This document shows positions 28,062-36,918 of a DNA stretch of 62,718 nt, piece after piece (positions within the stretch are counted from its first letter, which is position 1; the number at the start of each line of letters is the position of its first letter). The stretch is taken from positions 1 to 62,718 of the forward strand of contig JAPSHX010000021.1 in the NCBI GenBank assembly GCA_031179305.1, read 5' to 3'. This DNA is from Paenarthrobacter sp. GTDB lineage: Bacteria; Actinomycetota; Actinomycetes; Actinomycetales; Micrococcaceae. The notes under the pieces were generated by a model. It was not told where the DNA came from. It saw only the letters and a program-made list of their open reading frames with translations, and ran no database searches. A program made the translations under genes and the position numbers.

Positions 28062-28982
28062 CTACGGGACGGTGACCACAATTTTCCCGCGCGTATGCCC
28101 TTCCATGTTGAGCCGGAAAGCATCAGCAGCCTCAGCCAATGGCAGTGCGGTAGCCACTTCCACCCGAATTTTGTGCTCGTCCACCAGGTCGGCGAGCTGC
28201 TGCAGTTCGGTCCCCACGGGATTGACCCACATCCAGGTGCCGCCGTGGCCTTCCACCTCGCTATCGGCGATAGACGCATGCCGTCCGTTGCTGGTTAGCA
28301 CCTCCAGCGTTGCTTCAAGATTGCCGCCTACAAAGTCTGCCACGACGTCCACTCCATCCGGACGCAGCGTCTTCACCCGGTCAGCGAGCCCCTCGCCATA
28401 AGCAACAGGTTCGGCACCCAGCGACCGCAGGAAGTCGTGGTTCTTCTCCGACGCCGTGGCGATCACCTTCGCGCCACGCGCCACTGCGATCTGAATACCA
28501 AGTGACCCGACTCCGCCGGACCCGCCGTGGATCAGCACAGTCTCACCCGACGACAGACCCAAGCGATTGAGGACCTGGAAAGCGGTGAGCCCGGCCAAGG
28601 GAAGCCCTGCCGACTCGTTCCATTCCAATGACTCCGGCTTGCGGGCGAGCAGCCGCTCCGGCAGTGCGATGTACTCGGCGAAACTGCCGCCGTGGACGTA
28701 GTCCTTGCGGCCATAGGAGATGACTTCATCACCGGGCTTGAAGTGCGGAGCGTCAATACCCACAGCTTCAACTACGCCCGCAACATCCCAGCCGGGGATC
28801 GCCGGAAATTGGAGGTCCATGAATGAGTCCAGGTAGCCGGCCATGATTTTCCAGTCCACCGGGTTTACCGACGCCGCCTTCACCTTGACCAACACCATTC
28901 CCGGCCCAACCTTTGGCCTGGGCTGCTCGGTCAGTTCCAGGACGTCGGGGGTTCCGTATTTGCTATAAGTAATTGCCTTCAT
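28062..28982 (-). CDS. NADP-dependent quinone oxidoreductase (MDR superfamily)
   Basis: A 306-residue zinc-independent medium-chain reductase. The N-terminal GroES-like domain has KVKAASVNPVDWKI. The NADPH-binding motif GGSGGVGSLGIQIA and the following ATASEKNHDFLRSLGA segment mark the quinone oxidoreductase branch. No structural zinc cysteines are visible. Probably reduces quinones or enones. It sits upstream of the FAD/Fe-S gene on the same strand, but a link is not shown by overlap. Confidence 0.88.
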   Translation of the reverse strand: MKAITYSKYGTPDVLELTEQPRPKVGPGMVLVKVKAASVNPVDWKIMAGYLDSFMDLQFPAIPGWDVAGVVEAVGIDAPHFKPGDEVISYGRKDYVHGGSFAEYIALPERLLARKPESLEWNESAGLPLAGLTAFQVLNRLGLSSGETVLIHGGSGGVGSLGIQIAVARGAKVIATASEKNHDFLRSLGAEPVAYGEGLADRVKTLRPDGVDVVADFVGGNLEATLEVLTSNGRHASIADSEVEGHGGTWMWVNPVGTELQQLADLVDEHKIRVEVATALPLAEAADAFRLNMEGHTRGKIVVTVP

Positions 28983-29042
28983 ATGAGCGCCAACTCCCGT
29001 TTAGTGCCGCGTATTCCGCTGAGGCACGACGACGGCCTGCGC

Positions 29043-29276
29043 CTAGTCGAAAAAGCCGACAATGTACCCGATGAAGAACAGCAGCGACATCAGCACTACG
29101 ACACCGATGGCCGCCAGCCACAGGAACTGCGTGCCCTTCCTGGGGCCGCCCTCGCCATGGCCCTGCGGACCGGCTGTTGACGACTCGCCGGGAGGGGTTT
29201 CTCCAGGGGGCACTCCCCCGCCCGGCTCCAAGCCGGTGATTTTGTCCTCATACGGGTCGGGGTTGCTTCCGGACAC
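29043..29276 (-). CDS. DUF6480 family small membrane protein
   Basis: A 77-residue protein with the family core LEPGGGVPPGETPPGESS, a polar linker and one C-terminal transmembrane segment (WLAAIGVVVLMSLLFFIGYI). I use the GTG of VSGSNPDPYED because GAGGGA lies 6 nt upstream; a GTG two codons earlier sits directly on that ribosome site. Function unknown; the family is confined to actinobacteria as far as I know. Confidence 0.75.
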   Translation of the reverse strand: MSGSNPDPYEDKITGLEPGGGVPPGETPPGESSTAGPQGHGEGGPRKGTQFLWLAAIGVVVLMSLLFFIGYIVGFFD

Positions 29277-29310
29277 ATTCACTCCCTCGATCGCAGTGCT
29301 GGTGCTGTTT

Positions 29311-30153
29311 TCAGATTACTCTCATGGTCGTGTCCCGCGTCGACGTCCGGACCCTGTACAAGGACGTCGTAGCCGTGATGTAGAGATCATGTCCGTCAAC
29401 TCCGCCAAAGCAGAGATTGGACACCTTTTCCGGAACATCGATCGCGGTCAGCAGGTTGCCATCGGGCGAATAGACACGCACTGACGGTCCCGCGGACGTC
29501 CACACCCTGCCCTCGACATCCACTCGGAACCCGTCCGAAGGCGCGTCGTCCTCGAGCTCAACAAAAGTCCTGCCCTCTCCGCATGCGCCACCTTCCACCG
29601 GATAGGCGGCGATCCGGAACGGCACTCCACGGCTCCGGCCCGCCGTGTCCGAAACGTAGAGAAGCGATTCATCCGGAGAAAATGCAAGGCCATTAGGGTG
29701 CACCAGGTCCGTGACTACCGGAGTTATCTCCTGGCTTTTGGGGTCTAAACGGAAGACGTAGCAGCCGCCGTATTCCTGCTCGCCCTCATGTCCTTCCACC
29801 GTCCCGGCCAGGATCCCGTAAGGAGGATCGGTGAACCAGACCGTGCCGTCGCCGGCCACTACAACGTCGTTGGGCGAATTGAGCCGATGCTCACCGAACG
29901 CGTCAATCATCGGCGTCACCACGCCGTCGTGATCCCGCTCCACGCGCCTGCGTCCGTGGCTGCACTGCACCACGCTGCCGTCGGGGTGAAGCGTCCGGCC
30001 GTTGGTGTATTCGACGCCGGTGGCATACTCGCGCGTCGTGCCGGTGGCAGGAGAGAACTCAAGGATCCTGTTGTTGGGGATGTCGCTCCAGCGAACGGTC
30101 TGCCACAGCGGAATCCAGAGTGGGCCCTCGGCCCAGACAGTTCCTTCAAACAA
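29311..30153 (-). CDS. SMP-30/gluconolactonase family protein, probable frameshift near start
   Basis: A beta-propeller lactonase-like protein. It has WAEGPLWIP near the start, the metal-site segments SPNDVVVAGDGTVWFTDPPYG and HPNGLAFSPDESLLYVSDT, and a C-terminal NLCFGGVDGHDLYITAT. As written it must begin at a TTG. An ATG with a better N-terminus (MEELIAGTLE) lies upstream at 30183-30185 but in another frame. Adding one A to the AAA run (plus-strand TTT at 30155-30157) would join the two as MEELIAGTLEKLFEGTVW. It is either a genuine frameshift or a base error. The likely reaction is sugar lactone hydrolysis. Confidence 0.8.
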   Translation of the reverse strand: MFEGTVWAEGPLWIPLWQTVRWSDIPNNRILEFSPATGTTREYATGVEYTNGRTLHPDGSVVQCSHGRRRVERDHDGVVTPMIDAFGEHRLNSPNDVVVAGDGTVWFTDPPYGILAGTVEGHEGEQEYGGCYVFRLDPKSQEITPVVTDLVHPNGLAFSPDESLLYVSDTAGRSRGVPFRIAAYPVEGGACGEGRTFVELEDDAPSDGFRVDVEGRVWTSAGPSVRVYSPDGNLLTAIDVPEKVSNLCFGGVDGHDLYITATTSLYRVRTSTRDTTMRVI

Positions 30154-30195
30154 CTTTCCAGGGTGCCCGCGATCAGTTCTTCCATGAGCTCGAGA

Positions 30196-31656
30196 CTAGT
30201 CGTTGGCAGGTTCCGAGCTGGGCTTCTGAGCAGGTTCTTTGGTCCTGTGTGTTGCGTCGTCGGCGGGCATCACAAGGACCGCCACAACTGTAAGGACGGC
30301 GCTGACGAGCACAGCCAGGAAGACGGCAGTGGAGGCATGCACGGTTGTTTGCGGATCGGGACCGCCGCCGGGACCGTTGGCGTAGATGGCGTTGGCAATG
30401 GCACCGAACACGGCAACACCGATGGAGCTGCCGATTGAGCGGGCAAAGAGGTTGGTACCCGTGACGACGCCGCGCTCATTCCAGTCGACACTGGTCTGTG
30501 CGGCAATGAGGCTAGGCGTCGCAACCAGCCCCAGCCCGAGCCCAACGATGAAGCATGCCATTGCCACCAGCAGAATATTGGGCGTCGAGGCGGTTAGGGC
30601 AAGGATGGCCGAGCCGATCACCGTGATCACGATGCCGATGATGGCCGTGTTTTTGAACCCGATTCGGAGGTAAAACCGGCCGGCTTGCGATGCACTGATC
30701 GGCCAGCCGAGCGTCAAGGCCGCTAACGCGAGCCCGGCCAGAAGGGGTGAAGTCTTCAGGGACCCTTCGAGGAACGTCGGGACGTAAGTTGTGATGCCAA
30801 GCATGACGGCGCCTACACCGAAAGCGACCATCGCCGTCGTCGCCAGCAGCCTGCGGGAGACAACCCAAGGTGGCAGTACCGGCTCCGCTGCCTTCCTTTC
30901 CACCAAGAGAAACACCAGGAACAACAAGGCCCCTCCGCCAAAGACTGCGAAGCTGATCGCGGAATCCCAGGGCCAGGCTTGACCGCTCTGGAGGGCCCCA
31001 AGGATGAGCAGGCTCAAGGAAATCGTCAGCAGTCCGGCTCCCAAATAATCGATGCGGTGCTTGGATCGTTCGACGTTCTCGTGGAAAGTACGGAGGAGCA
31101 TCCAAGCCGCGATCAGGCAGAGCGGGATGTTGATCAGGAAGATCCACCGCCAGATTCCCAAGGACGCGAAAACCCCTCCCAGGGTTGGTCCCACAACGGA
31201 AGAAAGGGCCCACACACTGGCCAGATACCCTTGGACCTTTGCCCGCTCGGCAAGTGTGTAGATATCGCCGGCAATCGTGATCGCCACCGGCTGGACCGCG
31301 CCGGCTCCAAGCCCCTGGAGCACCCGGAAGGCGATGAGCGCAGGCATACTCCAAGCCAACCCGCAAAGAATCGAACCAAGCAGGAAAAGACCAATGCCAC
31401 CAAGGATGATCGGCTTGCGGCCCACAACGTCTGAGAGTTTGGCGTAGACGGGCACGGAGACCGCCTGAGCCAGCAGATAGGCGGAAAAGAGCCAAGGGAA
31501 CGAGGCGAACCCGCCGATGTCCTCCACGATGGACGGCACTGCCGTGGCCACAATGGTGGCGTCGATTGCCACCAAGCCCGTTGCGAGCATCAGCGCAATG
31601 AGTACGGGTCCGCGCCGGGACCGGAAGCCGACTCCTTCGTCAGGCACTGTAGTCAT
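30196..31656 (-). CDS. MFS drug exporter, DHA2 (EmrB/QacA) family
   Basis: A 486-residue protein with about fourteen membrane segments. Motif C-like GPTLGGVFAS lies in helix 5, and the loop 2-3 motif is KLSDVVGRKPIIL. The opening LDATIVATAVP-type block (AIDATIVATAVPSIVEDI) is typical of DHA2 proton-driven multidrug exporters. It overlaps the TetR gene upstream by 4 nt, and the pair is a classic repressor-exporter unit. Confidence 0.92.
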   Translation of the reverse strand: MTTVPDEGVGFRSRRGPVLIALMLATGLVAIDATIVATAVPSIVEDIGGFASFPWLFSAYLLAQAVSVPVYAKLSDVVGRKPIILGGIGLFLLGSILCGLAWSMPALIAFRVLQGLGAGAVQPVAITIAGDIYTLAERAKVQGYLASVWALSSVVGPTLGGVFASLGIWRWIFLINIPLCLIAAWMLLRTFHENVERSKHRIDYLGAGLLTISLSLLILGALQSGQAWPWDSAISFAVFGGGALLFLVFLLVERKAAEPVLPPWVVSRRLLATTAMVAFGVGAVMLGITTYVPTFLEGSLKTSPLLAGLALAALTLGWPISASQAGRFYLRIGFKNTAIIGIVITVIGSAILALTASTPNILLVAMACFIVGLGLGLVATPSLIAAQTSVDWNERGVVTGTNLFARSIGSSIGVAVFGAIANAIYANGPGGGPDPQTTVHASTAVFLAVLVSAVLTVVAVLVMPADDATHRTKEPAQKPSSEPAND

Positions 31657-32378
31657 CTGCCCTTGCCCCCGCCTGATGTCCAGTTCTGCTGGTGGAGTCG
31701 TTCGAAGCCGTCCAGGAGGAGGTCCAGGGCAAACTCGAACTCGAATTGGTCGTCGCAGCCGTTCCCGACCACGGAATCGTCTTCATGCGCTGCCGCGGCA
31801 GCAATTTTGAAGAGATGTGGAAAGTTTTCGGCCATCTGCCGGGCCATGGCGGCCCGGACTTCAGCCGGCACCTGTGGTTGTTGGTCCCCGGCCTGCCCCG
31901 CAGAGTCATCGAAGACCTCTTGGGTAAAACCCCACATTCGGCTGCCCATGGCATGCATGACGTGGTGCGTAAGGTCCACCGAGAATCCGCCCGTCAGGAA
32001 CATCCCGGCGAAGCCGTCCATATATCCCAGGACTGCGGGGGTTACGTTGGTGCGGGTCTCAATCACAGAGCGGGCCCAGGGATGCCGCAGGAGTACCTGC
32101 CTGGCCGAAAGGACCCGGAGCCGGACAGCGGACTTCCACGGAGCGTCCGGGACAGGCGGACCGATCTCACCAACAATGGTGTCCACCATGCCGCCGAGGA
32201 GTTCTTCCTTGTTGGCAACGTGCTTGTAGAGAGCCATAGGAACAACGCCCAGTTCCTGCGCGAGGCGGCGCATGCTGAGCGACTCGATGCCTACCTCGTC
32301 CGCGAGCGTGACTGCGGCGTTTAACACGCGGTCACGGTTGAGGGGGATGCGCCGAGCTGCCTCCGCTAGCTGGGTCAT
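31653..32378 (-). CDS. TetR family regulator (TetR_C type) of the exporter
   Basis: A 241-residue regulator. The HTH is IESLSMRRLAQELGVVPMALYKHVANKEEL, of the class I TetR subgroup with a TetR_C-like effector domain. The ATG of MTQLAEAARR has GGAAGGAA upstream; the longer in-frame start at 32438 would run through one operator. It is co-translated with the exporter and divergent from a DUF2306 gene. Confidence 0.88.
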   Translation of the reverse strand: MTQLAEAARRIPLNRDRVLNAAVTLADEVGIESLSMRRLAQELGVVPMALYKHVANKEELLGGMVDTIVGEIGPPVPDAPWKSAVRLRVLSARQVLLRHPWARSVIETRTNVTPAVLGYMDGFAGMFLTGGFSVDLTHHVMHAMGSRMWGFTQEVFDDSAGQAGDQQPQVPAEVRAAMARQMAENFPHLFKIAAAAAHEDDSVVGNGCDDQFEFEFALDLLLDGFERLHQQNWTSGGGKGR

Positions 32379-32421
32379 GCGGATTCCTTCCGATCGGCCG
32401 GGGTGCGGGTACGACCTTGAC

Positions 32422-32475
32422 AGGTATACAGCGTACACCTAGTGTTTGGAACGTACAGGTGTACGGCGTACACCT
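32422..32475. promoter_or_regulatory. Pair of TetR-type operators
   Basis: The 19-bp dyad AGGTGTACGGCGTACACCT (32457-32475) is a perfect 9-1-9 palindrome. A second copy, AGGTATACAGCGTACACCT (32422-32440), carries two changes. Centres are 35 bp apart, between the TetR start and the divergent DUF2306 start, so both promoters are probably repressed. Confidence 0.82.
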
Positions 32476-32524
32476 TGCGTTATTCGTACCCTTCTCGTCA
32501 TCCACCCAGAACGCAGGCAGAGTC

Positions 32525-33265
32525 ATGACATCTCAAAAGACCCCACCCATCCGGAGCCACAGCCGCAGCCGCCGCCGCACGAAATGGGCCGTGCCCATGG
32601 CGCTGATCGTGCTCAGCCTCATCCCCGTGATCGCCGGTGCGGCGCGACTCACCGAGCTGACAGGCGGTGCAAACGTCACTCCGCAGAACGCCCGGTTCTT
32701 CGCTTCACCCATCCCGGTGCTAACGCACATCGTCACAGTCACGGTGTACAGCCTGCTGGGAGCCTTTCAGTTCGCGCCCACACTTCGACACGCTTCCCCA
32801 CCTCGACGCGGCAGGCAATCGTGGCATCAAATGGCCGGACGCATCCTGGTGCCGGCGGGCCTGCTCGCAGGCTTGTCCGGCCTGTGGATGTCTCTGTTTT
32901 ACGCCCTACCGGAGGGAGACGGCGAAGCACTTCTGGTTCTTCGACTGATCTTTGGCTCCGCCATGGTTGCGAGCATCATCATGGGCCTGTTCGCCATCCG
33001 CCGGCGGGACTACGCCACACACGGCGCATGGATGACACGCGCATACGCCATCGCACTGGGCGCGGGAACGCAGGCCTTCGTGTTTCTGGCTTGGATGCTG
33101 GTTGTGGGCCCCACTGATGAAACAACACGGGCAGTGCTCATGGGAGCATCCTGGGTCATCAATCTGGCGGTGGCCGAGTACTTCATTCGACGACGGCGGG
33201 CCTCCCATAAGTTCCGATGGGAACCTCGGGTGACCCGCCGTCGTCGTGAACTTAGCGGTACTTAG
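32525..33265 (+). CDS. DUF2306 domain membrane protein
   Basis: A 246-residue protein with about six membrane segments. The DUF2306 pattern shows conserved histidines in [19 protein letters not shown] and in [21 protein letters not shown], and a further histidine in [20 protein letters not shown]. It probably belongs to the TetR/exporter regulon through the shared operators. The last ~25 residues are very arginine-rich because a terminator-like hairpin (ACGACGGCG class) is embedded in the coding end. Its TAG overlaps the purA stop as TTAG. Confidence 0.82.
   Translation: MTSQKTPPIRSHSRSRRRTKWAVPMALIVLSLIPVIAGAARLTELTGGANVTPQNARFFASPIPVLTHIVTVTVYSLLGAFQFAPTLRHASPPRRGRQSWHQMAGRILVPAGLLAGLSGLWMSLFYALPEGDGEALLVLRLIFGSAMVASIIMGLFAIRRRDYATHGAWMTRAYAIALGAGTQAFVFLAWMLVVGPTDETTRAVLMGASWVINLAVAEYFIRRRRASHKFRWEPRVTRRRRELSGT
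33188..33246. terminator. Hairpin embedded in the 3' end of the DUF2306 gene
   Basis: A 13-bp outer stem (33188-33200 with 33234-33246) with a small inner GTTCC/GGAAC hairpin. It lies wholly inside the last codons of the DUF2306 gene, just before the convergent purA stop. Confidence 0.6.
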
Positions 33266-34551
33266 TTGTTAATCAGGTCGTGGACCACAATGGTCTGATC
33301 GCGGTCCGGACCGACGCCGATGGCCGAGAAGCGCGTGCCTGACAGCTTTTCGAGGGCCAGCACGTAGTTGCGCGCGTTCTCCGGGAGGTCTTCCAGGGTG
33401 CGGGCACCGGTGATGTCCTCGGTCCAGCCGTCGAAGTACTCGAAAATGGGCACTGCGTGGTGGAACTCAGTCTGCGTCATGGGCATTTCATCGTGGCGCA
33501 CACCGTCAACGTCGTAGGCAACGCATACGGGGATCTGCTCAATACCCGTGAGGACGTCCAGCTTGGTGACGAAGTAGTCCGTGAAACCGTTGACCCGGGA
33601 AGCATGGCGGGCAAGGACGGCGTCGTACCAACCACAGCGCCGGGGACGGCCGGTGTTCACACCGAACTCGCCACCGGTCTTCTGCAGGTAAACGCCCATC
33701 TCGTCGAACAGTTCCGTGGGGAACGGGCCGGCGCCAACACGCGTGGTGTAGGCCTTGATGATGCCAATGGACCGCGAAATGCGGGTGGGGCCAATGCCGG
33801 AGCCAACAGACGCGCCGCCGGCTGTGGGGTTGGACGAGGTGACGAACGGGTAGGTGCCGTGGTCTACGTCCAGGAACGTTGCCTGGCCGCCTTCCATGAG
33901 CACAACTTTGCCCTCATCCAGGGCGTTGTTGAGGACCAGCGTGCTGTCGATGACCAGTGGGCGCAAGCGCTCGGCGAAGGACAGGAAATACTCCACGATC
34001 TCGTCCACCACGATGTCGCGGCGGTTGTAGACCTTGACCAGGAGTTCGTTCTTCTGGCGCAGCGACCCTTCCACCTTCTGGCGGAGGATCGATTCGTCGA
34101 ACACATCCTGGACACGGATGCCCAGACGGGCCACCTTGTCCATGTATGCCGGGCCGATGCCGCGGCCAGTGGTGCCAATGGCCCGGCTGCCGAGGAAGCG
34201 CTCCGTGACCTTGTCCAGGACCTGGTGATACGGAGCAACCAGGTGCGCGTTGGCTGAGACGCGCAGGCGGGACGTGTCCGCGCCCCGGGCTTCGAGCCCA
34301 TCGATTTCCTGGAAGAGGGCCTCGAGGTTCACCACGCAGCCGTTGCCAATAATAGGTATTGCGTTAGGGCTCAGGATGCCCGCGGGAAGGAGCTTCAGCT
34401 CATACTTCTCACCGCCAACAACCACGGTATGCCCGGCGTTGTTACCGCCATTGGGCTTAACCACGTAGTCAACGCGGCCACCGAGCAGATCGGTTGCTTT
34501 GCCTTTGCCTTCGTCGCCCCACTGGGCTCCGACGATCACGATAGCGGGCAT
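33262..34551 (-). CDS. purA: Adenylosuccinate synthase
   Basis: A 429-residue GTP-dependent enzyme joining IMP and aspartate in AMP synthesis. It has the GTP-binding loop [11 protein letters not shown] at the N-terminus, [12 protein letters not shown] with the catalytic histidine, and the [12 protein letters not shown] and [10 protein letters not shown] regions near the C-terminus. Length matches bacterial PurA. The start ATG has GGGGGAGG 6 nt upstream. The frame is open for 39 further codons upstream, but those do not resemble PurA. Confidence 0.97.
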   Translation of the reverse strand: MPAIVIVGAQWGDEGKGKATDLLGGRVDYVVKPNGGNNAGHTVVVGGEKYELKLLPAGILSPNAIPIIGNGCVVNLEALFQEIDGLEARGADTSRLRVSANAHLVAPYHQVLDKVTERFLGSRAIGTTGRGIGPAYMDKVARLGIRVQDVFDESILRQKVEGSLRQKNELLVKVYNRRDIVVDEIVEYFLSFAERLRPLVIDSTLVLNNALDEGKVVLMEGGQATFLDVDHGTYPFVTSSNPTAGGASVGSGIGPTRISRSIGIIKAYTTRVGAGPFPTELFDEMGVYLQKTGGEFGVNTGRPRRCGWYDAVLARHASRVNGFTDYFVTKLDVLTGIEQIPVCVAYDVDGVRHDEMPMTQTEFHHAVPIFEYFDGWTEDITGARTLEDLPENARNYVLALEKLSGTRFSAIGVGPDRDQTIVVHDLINN

Positions 34552-34959
34552 GGGATCCTCCCCCATTCTTTCGGGCCCGGACCCAGCCGGATGACCAGGA
34601 CGAGACGCCGTACATGAGAATGCCCCGACGTAGCTGGTGCAGCCTGCCACAAGGCACGGCATACGCAAGAGTTTCGGGGCTCTTACCAGCCAAGTTTAGC
34701 CGATGACAACGGTTTCTCTGGTGTTTGGCCGGTGTAAGCCGACTTCCGCCGTCGAGAATTGCCTGTCGTCGTCGAGACGCCCGCCACGTTCCGGGCAACA
34801 CGCCGTGTCGCATTCGGGGACGCGCCGAAGCGGCACCTGTTCACCCACATAGTCCGGTAAGGTTAGTTAGCCCCCAACAGCACCCTTTGAGGTTCGGCTG
34901 CGGCATGCCCGCGGCACCTTGGAACGGTGCGCTGTAACACCTAGGAGACCTAACCCCTG
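34552..34959. other. Divergent intergenic region, 408 nt
   Basis: This gap carries the purA leader on the left and the promoter region of the UDG-like gene on the right. Apart from the dyad described separately I see no gene. Short frames here lack ribosome sites and family features. Confidence 0.6.
34622..34680 (-). other. Possible structured leader upstream of purA
   Basis: On the minus strand, GCCCCGA pairs with TCGGGGC (34674-34680 with 34622-34628) and encloses a small hairpin with a TGCC/GGCA stem. It lies 70 nt before the purA start, within the 5' leader. It could be a regulatory RNA or a fortuitous dyad; I do not recognise a known riboswitch. Confidence 0.3.
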
Positions 34960-35592
34960 ATGCAAGAACTGGCGACTGAATCACCTGAAGAAATCCTCTG
35001 GAACCGCCGCTACGAACCGCACATCGCCGAGGTCAACGAGCTGTGCGATTCCATCAAGGAGCAGAAGCCGGGAAGCGAGGTCCTCTACATCGACCCCGCC
35101 CACAGCATGGATGACTGCCGCATCGTCAGCCTTTTCTCCAACCAGCGCACCAACACCGGCGAAGGTTTCATCACCCCGGGTGACGAGGAAGCCAACACGC
35201 GCATGCTCGGCATGCAGTGGCAACTGGGCCTGCGTCCTGAGCTCATGATGCCGTGGAACGCCTACCCGTGGATCGAGCCCAACGAGGAACCGGGCAAACT
35301 CACGCCGGCCAACATCACCGAGGGTCTCAAGCCGCTCCTGCGCCTCCTGCAGCTCCTGCCGCGCACGTCCGCCCTGGTAGCACACGGCAACGAGGCACAT
35401 CGCCTGGCCGATCAGCTCATGAAGGCCGCACCGGCCAGCATCGCCCGCCGCGGCTTCAAGACCTTCAAGGTCCGGTCGTTGGGTGGCCGCTCCTTCGCCG
35501 GCACCCCGGCCCGCCAGCAGGAATACCTGGACGCCATCCACGGCGCCTATGCCGAGGCAATGGCTCGCACGGGCATTCCGCGCAAGGCCTAG
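34960..35592 (+). CDS. Uracil-DNA glycosylase superfamily-like protein
   Basis: A 210-residue protein. The segment MPWNAYPWIEP resembles the NxxPW-type motif of the UDG superfamily. VAHGNEAHRLADQL and the following FKTFKVRSLGGRSF fit the later strands of that fold. The classical uracil-DNA glycosylase GQDPYH motif is absent, so catalytic activity on uracil is not assured. AGGAG lies 13 nt upstream of the ATG, rather distant. It stands alone between purA and the iron-uptake locus. Confidence 0.6.
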   Translation: MQELATESPEEILWNRRYEPHIAEVNELCDSIKEQKPGSEVLYIDPAHSMDDCRIVSLFSNQRTNTGEGFITPGDEEANTRMLGMQWQLGLRPELMMPWNAYPWIEPNEEPGKLTPANITEGLKPLLRLLQLLPRTSALVAHGNEAHRLADQLMKAAPASIARRGFKTFKVRSLGGRSFAGTPARQQEYLDAIHGAYAEAMARTGIPRKA

Positions 35593-35665
35593 TCTTTCGT
35601 TGCGGGGCCCGCTTTGCGCCCCAAATCCTCGGGTTAGCCCGCAGACCAGGCCTCACAACGCACGT

Positions 35666-35705
35666 ACGACGGCGGCCCCCACCTTTTGGTGAGGGCCGCC
35701 GTCGT
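35666..35705. terminator. Bidirectional hairpin terminator (ACGACGGCGG class)
   Basis: A 13-bp perfect stem (35666-35678 with 35693-35705), extended by CACC/GGTG near the TTTT loop. It lies between the convergent UDG-like gene and the siderophore-binding protein gene. Confidence 0.85.
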
Positions 35706-35744
35706 CGTTGGGGTGCTTGTGCTGAGCGTGTCGGGCTGGAGGCC

Positions 35745-36752
35745 TTAGCCGACCAGCATGCTGCGGAGATCTTTCAGGATCAGCTGCGCGCCTGTGGGAC
35801 CGAGGCCAAGGAACCAAACGTCGTCGCTGACTGACTTTGCCTGGCCGGTCTTGACTGCGCCAAGCTTGGGCCAGACTGCGCCTTCAACCACGGAGGTTTC
35901 GCCTGTTGCTGCGGGATCGCCGTAGCTGCTATAGAAGATCCAGTCGGCGTCGCCTTGTTCGATGTTCTCGGCTGAAATCTCGGCAGCGAGTTCATCAATG
36001 TTCTGGTTCTCGGGACGGGCAAGGCCTGCGTCCTTCAGGATGACGCCGATCAACGACTTGTTCGCATACAGGCGGATCTTGCCCGGCAGGAATCGGACCA
36101 GGGAAATTTTGGGATCGCCCTTCACGTCTGCCTTGAGGGCATCCGCTTCGGTCTGGTAATCGTTGAGCGCCTTGACCGCTTTGTCTTCCTCGCCCAGGGA
36201 TTTGCCCACCAGAAGGAAGTTTTCTTTCCACGGGAAGCCGGGGCGGATGCTGAAGACCGTGGGAGCGATGGCGGACAGCTGCTTGTACAGCTTGTCGGCG
36301 CGGAGCTGGCTGCCCAGGATGAGGTCCGGCTTGAGAGCTGCGATTGCTTCAAGGTTGAGGTCCTGGATGGTTCCTACGGAAGCCACATCCTTGACCTTGT
36401 CGGCCAGGTAAGTGGGGACAGGGTTGGCGCCCTCAGTGGTGGCCATGCCCACCGGCGTGATGCCGAGGGTCACGACGTCGTCCAACTCGCCGGTGTCGAG
36501 GACCACCACGCGGGTGGGCTTCTTCTCCAGGGTGGTCTCACCGTTGGCGTGCTTCAGGGTTCGCGGGAAAACACCGGGGGCGGCGTCCGTGCCCAGCTTG
36601 GCCGTTTCCTGGTCGGCGGTGGTGAATTTGGAACCGCCCGTGGCAACATCTGCGTTGCCGGCAGCCGAACCTGACCCACCACTGGTGCCGCAGCCAGCAA
36701 CGAGGCCAGCCACCAAGGCCACTCCGGCCACCTTCATAGCGAGCTTACGCAT
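35745..36752 (-). CDS. Iron-siderophore ABC transporter, substrate-binding lipoprotein
   Basis: A FecB/FepB-type binding protein. The lipoprotein signal is MRKLAMKVAGVALVAG, with the lipid-attachment cysteine in VAGCGTSG. Family segments are KPTRVVVLDTGELDDVVTLG and LNLEAIAALKPDLILGS. I use the ATG with AAGG upstream. A GTG 15 codons earlier coincides with the iron box, which would put the operator at the start codon. Divergent from the FecCD permease genes, with which it forms one uptake system. Confidence 0.88.
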   Translation of the reverse strand: MRKLAMKVAGVALVAGLVAGCGTSGGSGSAAGNADVATGGSKFTTADQETAKLGTDAAPGVFPRTLKHANGETTLEKKPTRVVVLDTGELDDVVTLGITPVGMATTEGANPVPTYLADKVKDVASVGTIQDLNLEAIAALKPDLILGSQLRADKLYKQLSAIAPTVFSIRPGFPWKENFLLVGKSLGEEDKAVKALNDYQTEADALKADVKGDPKISLVRFLPGKIRLYANKSLIGVILKDAGLARPENQNIDELAAEISAENIEQGDADWIFYSSYGDPAATGETSVVEGAVWPKLGAVKTGQAKSVSDDVWFLGLGPTGAQLILKDLRSMLVG

Positions 36753-36796
36753 GCGGGATGCCTTACGCGGCTGCACTTCAAAATCGTCATTTTTCA

Positions 36797-36815
36797 CTGG
36801 GTAAGGCTAACCTAA
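36797..36815 (-). promoter_or_regulatory. IdeR/DtxR-type iron box
   Basis: Read on the minus strand, TTAGGTTAGCCTTACCCAG matches the DtxR/IdeR consensus as I remember it (TTAGGTTAGGCTAACCTAA) at about 15 of 19 positions. It lies between the binding-protein gene and the divergent permease genes, so iron-loaded repressor could shut off both sides. Confidence 0.72.
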
Positions 36816-36918
36816 TTAAGTCACACATTCGTGACGTTGTGACGACGGTCACGGAATGACCGTCAAAATCCTGCCCCTCTTCGAAATGGTCCCCTGCTGT
36901 GTCCCCATCAACGGCGTT

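Noticed and set aside
29043..29282. Start of the DUF6480 gene at the first GTG (29282)
   Set aside because: The ribosome site GAGGGA directly abuts it; the GTG at 29276 has the correct spacing.
34552..34668. Upstream extension of purA by 39 codons
   Set aside because: It does not resemble PurA, and the ATG at 34551 has a strong ribosome site and the family N-terminus.
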